Below are positions 5,710-12,699 of a stretch of 12,699 nucleotides of DNA, one piece after another (position 1 is the first letter of the stretch; the number at the start of each line of letters is the position of its first letter). The DNA lies in the NCBI GenBank assembly GCA_946887425.1, contig CAMPKW010000028.1, forward strand, positions 1 through 12,699, written 5' to 3'. Position numbers and translations under genes: made by a program. The notes under the pieces are model-generated. The model was not told the origin of the DNA. It was given only the letters and a program-made list of their open reading frames with translations, and did no database searches. The stretch comes from an uncultured Candidatus Saccharibacteria bacterium (GTDB lineage: Bacteria > Patescibacteria > Saccharimonadia > Saccharimonadales > UBA6022).

Positions 5710-7281
5710 TTAGATTGTTCCAGCGTTGAGGTCGCGACGGATAAGTCGAACTTCTTTCTTGACCTGTCGTGCTCGTGCGTAGAAATAGGTGACAACGGCA
5801 AGGACAGCGCCCGCAAAGATCATATTCTCTGAAGCACCTGTGCGAGGAAGCTGCGTAACGACTCGCTCCACGGTCTTTTCTGGTGGGCAAAGGACAGATA
5901 CATTGAGTGTATTACCAAACACATTTGACATCTTGCAGTCGTATGAGCCACGCGCCGTTTGATGGGTAGCGATGGCTGGAATAACGGCTTTCACCTTGAC
6001 GCTGACAGTTTTTGTGAGCGTTGCGCCTGGCTTTATGGCCGTGACTGGCCACGTAATTGACGTGGCGGTTGTGTTTTCGTTGCCAGCGGGCTTTATGAGT
6101 GATCCGCCGCCGAGGTCAATGATGTCGGCGTATTCCAAGACGTCAGACAATGAATCCGAAACGGTGTAGTCGCCTTTATCTTTGCCGACGTTCTTGACTG
6201 TTAGTGTGTATTCAAGGACGTCGCTTGATTTTGCAGTTGTACCGTTGGCATTAGGTGTACCTTGAGTTACGTTACGGACAGATTTGGCGATTTCGAAATC
6301 TGGGATACAGTCTTTGTCTTTGTACCAGATTGTCTTATCCTCTTCGCAAGGTTTACAACCAGGATCGCTCACGACAAGTTCTGGATTGAGTGGGCATCGC
6401 GGCTCAGGGCTGACGGTAAATGACTTCTGGCAGCTTGGGCCAGTTTTGTCTCCGGCGCTGGTCGCGACAATGACTGACGCAGTATATGAGCCATCTTTTG
6501 GAAGGTTCGCTGTAACAGATGTGCTCGTGGCGGCACTCGGGGTGAGTTGATTGTATACTTCTGAACCCTTGGTATCTTTGATGATGTAGCGGTAGCTGCT
6601 GATTGTTGCACCGCCGCTTGCCGAAGAGGCGCCCGTTAGGCGGAAAGAGGTGCGATTAATTGGCGTAATGCCGAGGCTAGTACAAAGGGCGGCTGGCACT
6701 GGCGGGGGTGGCGGGAGTGATACATACACAGGGTTGCCACAGTAGAGCATGATCGCAAACCAGCCGCCATCAATCGCTCGCTTACCGATAACTGCTCGGT
6801 GTGTCATTGTTGTATCGAGCCAGCGGCCACTATAGACGCCTGTGCTTGCGCCTGCTACATCAAGTTGGTAGCGTCCTGCGTCGCCGGTATTGGTGCGTCC
6901 GACGAACTGAAGCTTGTTGTTGAAGTCGGCCGTATTAAAGAAACCCTCTTGGGCGTTGATGATGTCCTGTTTAGTAATACCGACGCGCGAGTAGATCTGT
7001 TGTATGTCGGTGCGGCCAGCACCGTCATTATTGCGGTCGTATACTGCAAGAAGTTCTTGCTTGTTAGCTAAACGATTATAGATAACGGCGTCAGGGTTGG
7101 CGGCGTTGGCTGATTCAGGCGGTGAGAAGACGGCGAATGATTGTACGACAAGTGCAAGTACGGTAAATATAAGACCGATACGTCGAGTTGTTTCTTCTTT
7201 ACGCAGTCGCTTCGCATAAAATCCCAGTTGACCAACCAATGCTGGGCTGAAGGAAAGGTTCGATACAAACTTCCTGAACAT
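5710..7281 (-). CDS. Surface protein with DUF11 domain and LPxTG-type sorting signal
   Basis: This 523-aa secreted protein begins with an unusually long basic leader (residues 1-33), a hydrophobic core (about 34-52) and an ANA signal-peptidase site near 60/61. The mature part has an N-terminal region of unknown fold (61-185), a polyproline spacer LPPPPP (189-194), a fibronectin/PKD-like beta segment (about 198-290), a Cys-rich linker (C284, C296, C309, C312, C325) and a DUF11-type domain (about 327-465), the conserved repeat often found in cell-wall adhesins. The C-terminus has LPRTG (478-482), a hydrophobic helix (about 487-502) and a basic tail. A sortase would cut between T481 and G482 and link the protein to the cell wall. 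The tail is 21 residues, longer than the usual 5-10, so membrane anchoring with a cytoplasmic tail is possible. AAGG lies 7 nt before the ATG. No sortase gene is present in the window. An adhesion role towards a host bacterium is inference. Confidence 0.88.
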   Translation of the reverse strand: MFRKFVSNLSFSPALVGQLGFYAKRLRKEETTRRIGLIFTVLALVVQSFAVFSPPESANAANPDAVIYNRLANKQELLAVYDRNNDGAGRTDIQQIYSRVGITKQDIINAQEGFFNTADFNNKLQFVGRTNTGDAGRYQLDVAGASTGVYSGRWLDTTMTHRAVIGKRAIDGGWFAIMLYCGNPVYVSLPPPPPVPAALCTSLGITPINRTSFRLTGASSASGGATISSYRYIIKDTKGSEVYNQLTPSAATSTSVTANLPKDGSYTASVIVATSAGDKTGPSCQKSFTVSPEPRCPLNPELVVSDPGCKPCEEDKTIWYKDKDCIPDFEIAKSVRNVTQGTPNANGTTAKSSDVLEYTLTVKNVGKDKGDYTVSDSLSDVLEYADIIDLGGGSLIKPAGNENTTATSITWPVTAIKPGATLTKTVSVKVKAVIPAIATHQTARGSYDCKMSNVFGNTLNVSVLCPPEKTVERVVTQLPRTGASENMIFAGAVLAVVTYFYARARQVKKEVRLIRRDLNAGTI

Positions 7282-7320
7282 GTTTTTGCCTTTTTCTTTT
7301 TATTTGACCTATTGACCTCT

Positions 7321-7349
7321 AGATTAGCATAAGAAATATGTTCACACAA
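7321..7349 (-). promoter_or_regulatory. Promoter of the LPxTG operon
   Basis: Read on the minus strand: TTGTGT (-35, positions 7349-7344), a 17-nt spacer ending in TGC, and TAATCT (-10, 7326-7321), giving an extended -10. Transcription would begin near 7314, about 33 nt before the ATG at 7281. The tandem heptamer AGGTCAA (minus strand; 7304-7310 and 7312-7318) overlaps the predicted start and could be an operator. Its -35 is only 4 nt from the divergent gyrB -35. Confidence 0.6.
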
Positions 7350-7374
7350 TAGCTTGAGTGAACAACAATTGTTC
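7339..7374. promoter_or_regulatory. Nested inverted repeats in the divergent promoter region
   Basis: Three alternating half-sites occur: TGTTCAC (7339-7345), GTGAACA (7358-7364), and TTGTTC (7369-7374). The first two form a perfect 7-bp inverted repeat with a 12-nt gap; the second and third form GAACAA-CAA-TTGTTC (7360-7374), perfect with a 3-nt gap. The latter exactly fills the start of the gyrB -35/-10 spacer, and the former covers the minus-strand -35, so one regulator could control both genes. The half-site resembles the GAAC/GTTC of Gram-positive LexA boxes, but the 7-nt separation of GAAC and GTTC differs from the usual 4. Confidence 0.45.
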
Positions 7375-7382
7375 GGTATAAT
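7354..7382 (+). promoter_or_regulatory. Promoter of the gyrB-gyrA-PAP2 operon
   Basis: TTGAGT (7354-7359), an exact 17-nt spacer and a perfect TATAAT (7377-7382) make a strong sigma-70-type promoter. The predicted start is near 7389, giving a ~39-nt leader. The leader begins with an ATG immediately followed by TAA (7390-7395), a minimal start-stop. Confidence 0.85.
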
Positions 7383-7403
7383 AGAGGAAATGTAAATAGC
7401 TGA

Positions 7404-9404
<2,001 letters not shown>

Positions 9405-9407
9405 ATT

Positions 9408-11927
9408 ATGGATGATGAAAAAATAACCACACCGATTGAGGATAGTGAAATTAATAACAACGATGTTGTAAATACAACAGGCCTTGAGCACCGTACGCTT
9501 GAAGATGTAATGGAAGATAGCTTCCTTCGCTACTCTATGAGCGTGATTATTGACCGTGCGCTTCCAGATGTGCGCGACGGTTTGAAACCTGTGCACCGAC
9601 GCATTTTGTACTCAATGAACCAAAATGGTAATCGTAGCACGGCAAAGTTTGTAAAAAGTGCTCGTATCGTCGGTGACGTCATGGGTAAGTATCACCCGCA
9701 TGGCGACTCGGCAATCTATAATTCGATGGTTCGACTTGCGCAACCATGGTCGCTTCGTTATCCGCTCATTCAGGGGCAGGGTAACTTTGGTTCGATGGAT
9801 GGTGACGAAGCAGCTGCCATGCGTTATACCGAGGCGCGTATGGCTAAGCCTGCCGACGAGATGCTGGCTGATATCGATAAGGAAACCATCGATTTTCGTG
9901 ATAACTTTGACGGCTCGGAACAGGAGCCTGTGGTGCTGCCTGCAAAGTTGCCAAACTTGCTACTGAATGGTCAGATTGGTATCGCGGTTGGTATGGCAAC
10001 CAACATTCCTTCGCATAACCTTGGTGAGCTGGTTGATGCAACGATCGAACTGATCGATAACGAACACGTTACAACTGACGACCTTTTGAAGCATGTCAAA
10101 GGTCCGGACTTCCCGACAGGGGCAACCGTTTATGGTGGTGCGCCAATGAAGCAGGCATACATGACTGGCCGGGGTAGTGTGATGATGCGTGCCGTTGCTG
10201 ACATTGAAGAGACCAAAAAAGGCCGTCACCAGATTGTCGTAACAGAAGTGCCATATGGTGTGAATAAAGCGACCCTCATCGAGAAAATCGCTGAGTTGGT
10301 AAAAGATAAAAAAATTACTGGCATTAGTGACCTCCGCGACGAGAGTGCGCGTGGTGTTGTGCGGGTTGTGATTGAGCTAAAGAAGGACGCGTATCCAAAG
10401 AAGCTACTTAACCAGCTATATAAGATGACTGCCTTGCAGACAAGCTTTAGTTACAATATGCTGGCGCTGATCGACGGTATTCAGCCGCGTATTTTGGGGC
10501 TTCATGAAATGCTCAGTGAGTTCGTCAAGCATCGTCAGACTGTTGTACGTCGTCGCACTGAATTCGAGCTGCGAAAAGCTAAAGAGCGCGCCCATATTCT
10601 TGAAGGCTATAAAATTGCCCTCGATCATATTGATGAGGTGATTAGGATTATCCGTGGCAGTAAAACGACAGATATTGCCGAGGCGGAGCTGATCAAACAG
10701 TTTAAGCTCAGTGAAATTCAGGCGAAGTCGATTCTTGCGATGCAACTCCGCCGACTGACAGGTCTTGAGCGTGAAGCAATCGAGAACGAGCTTAATGAGC
10801 TCATTAAGCTTATTGCGAAACTTGAAGCAATTTTGGCTGATGAAAAAGAAGTGCTTGCAATCATCAAGACCGAGCTGCTTGAAATGAAAGAGAAATACGG
10901 CGACGAGCGTCGCACGAAGATTATCAATCATGAACTCGGCAAGTTTAGCGACGAAGAGTTGATCCCTGAAGAGGAATCAGTCATTCTTCTTACAACCGAG
11001 AACTACATCAAGCGAACACTTGTGAGTGAATATCGTCGCCAAAACCGTGGCGGCAAGGGTAAGCGAGGTATGACGACCAAGGAAGAGGACGTCATTGACC
11101 AGCTGGTACCTACGAGTACACATGATTATCTTCTCTTCTTTACAAACCGTGGGCGCATTTTCCGCCTTAAGGCTTATGAAGTGCCAGCGGCGAGTCTGCA
11201 GGCAAAGGGTGTCGCGGCGGTGAATCTTCTACAGCTTCAGCCCGAAGAAAAGATTACCTCGATTATTCGTCACGAGAAAGATGCTAATGATGACGGGTAT
11301 CTCTTTATGGCGACCACCAAGGGTACTATTAAGAAGACGCCGGTTAAAGACTATGCGAATATCCGGACAAATGGTTTGATTGCAATCAAGCTTGATGATG
11401 GTGATGAACTTCGTTGGATCAAAAAGACGACGGGTGAGAACGATGTTATCGTTTCGACGTCCGCTGGACAAGCTGTGCGCTTTAACGAATCCGATGCTCG
11501 CCCGATGGGCCGTGCTGCTCGCGGTGTTCGTGGTGTTCGCCTCCGACCAAACGACTGCGTTGTTGGTATGGATATTGTTGATAACGACAAGCTCAGCCTT
11601 CTTGTTATTAGCCAGAACGGCTACGGTAAGGCTACGAAAGTAGCAAACTTCCCAAGTCATAAGCGTGGCGGAGTTGGTATTAAGGCGGCTGTTGTGACGG
11701 CGAAGACCGGTCCGATTATCTCTGTTCGTACACTTGACCCAGATGCGAGTGAGGTTCTGCTTATCTCGAACAAGGGGCAGGCGATTCGCATCGGCCTGAA
11801 AGATATCCCAACTCTTGGACGTACGACGCAAGGTGTTCGCATTATGCGTATGGGTGAGAATGACAAAGTTTCATCAATCGGCCTGATGCCAGAGCAGTCT
11901 CAGGTTGTCGAAGAAGAAGAGTCGTAG
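9408..11927 (+). CDS. gyrA: DNA gyrase subunit A
   Basis: GyrA is the DNA breakage-reunion and wrapping subunit of gyrase. The 839-aa product has the winged-helix/tower core with catalytic Y140 in [11 protein letters not shown] (E. coli Y122), preceded by the quinolone-determining helix [12 protein letters not shown], where S101 matches E. coli S83 and N105 replaces D87. The C-terminal pinwheel begins near 520 and contains the GyrA-box QNRGGKG at 545-551 (consensus QRRGGKG), which identifies gyrase and not topoisomerase IV; further blades show RGVRGVRL and KRGGVGIKA repeats. An acidic EEEES tail ends the protein. The N-terminus is 18 residues longer than in E. coli. The ATG lies 3 nt after the gyrB stop, and the nearest Shine-Dalgarno (GAGGAG, 9387-9392) is 15 nt away inside gyrB, so translation probably depends on coupling to gyrB termination. 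Confidence 0.98.
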   Translation: MDDEKITTPIEDSEINNNDVVNTTGLEHRTLEDVMEDSFLRYSMSVIIDRALPDVRDGLKPVHRRILYSMNQNGNRSTAKFVKSARIVGDVMGKYHPHGDSAIYNSMVRLAQPWSLRYPLIQGQGNFGSMDGDEAAAMRYTEARMAKPADEMLADIDKETIDFRDNFDGSEQEPVVLPAKLPNLLLNGQIGIAVGMATNIPSHNLGELVDATIELIDNEHVTTDDLLKHVKGPDFPTGATVYGGAPMKQAYMTGRGSVMMRAVADIEETKKGRHQIVVTEVPYGVNKATLIEKIAELVKDKKITGISDLRDESARGVVRVVIELKKDAYPKKLLNQLYKMTALQTSFSYNMLALIDGIQPRILGLHEMLSEFVKHRQTVVRRRTEFELRKAKERAHILEGYKIALDHIDEVIRIIRGSKTTDIAEAELIKQFKLSEIQAKSILAMQLRRLTGLEREAIENELNELIKLIAKLEAILADEKEVLAIIKTELLEMKEKYGDERRTKIINHELGKFSDEELIPEEESVILLTTENYIKRTLVSEYRRQNRGGKGKRGMTTKEEDVIDQLVPTSTHDYLLFFTNRGRIFRLKAYEVPAASLQAKGVAAVNLLQLQPEEKITSIIRHEKDANDDGYLFMATTKGTIKKTPVKDYANIRTNGLIAIKLDDGDELRWIKKTTGENDVIVSTSAGQAVRFNESDARPMGRAARGVRGVRLRPNDCVVGMDIVDNDKLSLLVISQNGYGKATKVANFPSHKRGGVGIKAAVVTAKTGPIISVRTLDPDASEVLLISNKGQAIRIGLKDIPTLGRTTQGVRIMRMGENDKVSSIGLMPEQSQVVEEEES

Positions 11928-11930
11928 GTT

Positions 11931-12365
11931 ATGGACGTACTTTTCTCCCCCTATATTGTTGCGCTTATCGCTGGTTGGGTGGTGGCGCAGGGGGCTAAGT
12001 ACATCATTATGGTGATCAGGCATCGTAGCTTCGATCACCTCCGTCAACTTTATCTTTCCGGTAATATGCCGAGCGCCCACAGTGCAACTGTTGTGGCGCT
12101 CGTAGTTGTCATAGGGCTACGCGATGGCATTGATTCAGGGTTGTTTGGACTAGCTGCGTTGCTCGCATCTATTGTTATGTACGACGCTATGATGGTGCGC
12201 CGTTCGTCTGGCGAACAAGGAAAAGCTATCCAGCAGCTCATCAAAGAGCAAAAAAGCACGGTCCCAATGCCACGCGCCGCTAAAGGACACACCCCTGTTG
12301 AGGTGCTAATTGGCGGAGCTTTAGGAAGCGTAATTGGGCTAGTTGTCTTTTTAGCTACAAAATAG
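11931..12365 (+). CDS. Divergent PAP2-family membrane protein (YuiD-like, DUF212)
   Basis: The 144-aa product matches the divergent PAP2 phosphatase family typified by Bacillus subtilis YuiD. Conserved blocks are SGNMPSAHSA (43-52), MYDAMMVRRSSGEQ (83-96) and KGHTPVEVLIGG (118-129), interleaved with hydrophobic segments at about 5-20, 53-63, 70-88 and 125-142. In classical PAP2 enzymes the histidines of PSxxH and SRxxxxxHxxxD motifs carry out phosphate-ester hydrolysis; here H50 and H120 are the candidate histidines. Activity in this divergent family is not established, and a lipid-phosphate substrate such as undecaprenyl or phosphatidyl phosphate is a guess. It starts 3 nt after the gyrA stop, the same gap as gyrB-gyrA, and is therefore the third gene of the gyrase operon, probably by translational coupling. 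No intrinsic terminator follows before the rRNA promoter. Confidence 0.92.
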   Translation: MDVLFSPYIVALIAGWVVAQGAKYIIMVIRHRSFDHLRQLYLSGNMPSAHSATVVALVVVIGLRDGIDSGLFGLAALLASIVMYDAMMVRRSSGEQGKAIQQLIKEQKSTVPMPRAAKGHTPVEVLIGGALGSVIGLVVFLATK

Positions 12366-12378
12366 TTTTAAATAATCC

Positions 12379-12408
12379 TTGACGCCTACGTGATCCGTAA
12401 TGTATGAT
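12379..12408 (+). promoter_or_regulatory. rRNA operon promoter P1
   Basis: TTGACG (12379-12384), an 18-nt spacer and TATGAT (12403-12408) form a good sigma-70-type promoter directly after the PAP2 gene. Transcription would start near 12415, leaving a ~136-nt leader before the mature 16S 5' end. AT-rich sequence (TTTTAAATAAT) immediately upstream could act as an UP element. Confidence 0.75.
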
Positions 12409-12440
12409 TGATAAAGTCTGGTCGCCAAGAGAGCGATAAA

Positions 12441-12454
12441 CAACTGTGGAGTTG
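12441..12454 (+). other. Small hairpin in the rRNA leader
   Basis: CAACT-GTGG-AGTTG folds as a 5-bp stem with a tetraloop, 11 nt before the boxA-like element. A weaker TCGC/GCGA pairing lies at about 12422-12435. The order hairpin then boxA resembles the boxB-boxA order of rRNA antitermination leaders, but boxB sequences vary too much to confirm this by eye. Confidence 0.3.
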
Positions 12455-12465
12455 AACAGATGAAA

Positions 12466-12499
12466 TGAACTTTGACAATTTAGTTGTGCAATATATCAT
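12466..12499 (+). promoter_or_regulatory. boxA-like antitermination element and/or rRNA promoter P2
   Basis: TGAACTTTGACAATTTA (12466-12482) differs at only three positions from the E. coli rrn leader boxA region TGCTCTTTAACAATTTA, suggesting a NusB/NusE-binding antitermination site. The same bases also provide a perfect -35 TTGACA (12472-12477) with TATCAT (12494-12499) 16 nt downstream, so a second promoter is equally readable, starting near 12506. The sequence alone does not decide between them, and both could be true. Confidence 0.5.
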
Positions 12500-12504
12500 C
12501 GTCA

Positions 12505-12545
12505 GTCTATATTTTATATAGACGTAGCGGCTTCCAAGCCGTTAC
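12505..12545 (+). other. Two back-to-back hairpins before 16S rRNA
   Basis: GTCTATAT-TTT-ATATAGAC (12505-12523) is a perfect 8-bp hairpin. It abuts, with no gap, a second stem GTAGCGGCTT/AAGCCGTTAC (12524-12533/12536-12545; one G-U pair). The second is followed by ATCTTTTTA, so it looks like an intrinsic terminator placed 5 nt upstream of the mature 16S end. Likely roles are rRNA processing or a pause/termination point that needs antitermination. Confidence 0.6.
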
Positions 12546-12550
12546 ATCTT

Positions 12551-12699
<149 letters not shown>

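Noticed and set aside
7390..7395. Start-stop ATG-TAA at the beginning of the gyrB leader
   Set aside because: It could be a regulatory minimal uORF, but any short leader contains such codons by chance and the GAGG before it would lie upstream of or at the predicted transcription start.
10416..10931. 171-codon minus-strand frame inside gyrA, and similar long antisense frames in gyrB and gyrA
   Set aside because: These are mirror frames of highly conserved coding sequence, with no promoter, ribosome binding site or plausible domain.

Overview
The window looks like a chromosomal segment of a Candidatus Saccharibacteria (TM7, Patescibacteria/CPR) bacterium. The main clue is the first ~149 nt of a 16S rRNA gene at the right edge, whose 5' variable region (for example GGGAACGTGCCCCAAAGTG) resembles TM7 16S. 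Supporting clues are a single-membrane style LPxTG surface protein with a DUF11 domain, a chromosomal VirD4/TraG-like type IV secretion ATPase beside small membrane proteins of the kind seen in this phylum, and very compact operons. The standard stop codons are used and UGA is never used as sense. This assignment is from memory of the lineage, not from a search.

Layout. (1) 1-1300: about 1.3 kb with no convincing protein gene. It contains an AT-rich stretch (about 655-880) and, at 894-1061, nested complementary segments that look like a folded RNA. (2) 1301-5034, plus strand: a 128-aa four-helix membrane protein, a 140-aa acidic/proline-rich protein and a 953-aa VirD4/TraG-like ATPase. The first two genes have extended -10 promoters placed so that the mRNA would begin at or 1 nt before the ATG (leaderless). 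(3) 5047-5094: a perfect 48-bp palindrome, an apparent bidirectional terminator between convergent genes. (4) 5107-7281, minus strand: a two-gene operon of a DUF11/LPxTG surface protein and a 193-aa coiled-coil/two-helix membrane protein. (5) 7282-7424: a divergent promoter region with nested inverted repeats. (6) 7428-12365, plus strand: gyrB-gyrA-divergent PAP2 (yuiD-like) operon with 3-nt intergenic gaps. (7) 12366-12699: rRNA leader (a strong promoter, a boxA-like/second promoter element, two back-to-back hairpins) and the start of 16S rRNA.

How it fits together. The left half appears devoted to the cell envelope and secretion: the ATPase would power substrate transfer through a type IV-like apparatus, and the LPxTG protein would be displayed on the surface, both plausible for an episymbiont that lives on a host bacterium (inference). 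The right half is core information processing: both gyrase subunits are co-transcribed directly upstream of the rRNA operon.

The points most worth a second look are: candidate structured RNA at 894-1061; leaderless promoters at 1285-1293 and 1714-1722; the 48-bp palindrome; non-standard residues at classical drug-contact positions in both gyrase subunits (GyrA Asn at the D87 position, GyrB Asn at the D426 position and Lys at the R136 position); nested inverted repeats in the gyrB promoter; and a terminator-like hairpin just before 16S rRNA. I did not find a complete new multi-gene system, CRISPR array, insertion sequence or tRNA.
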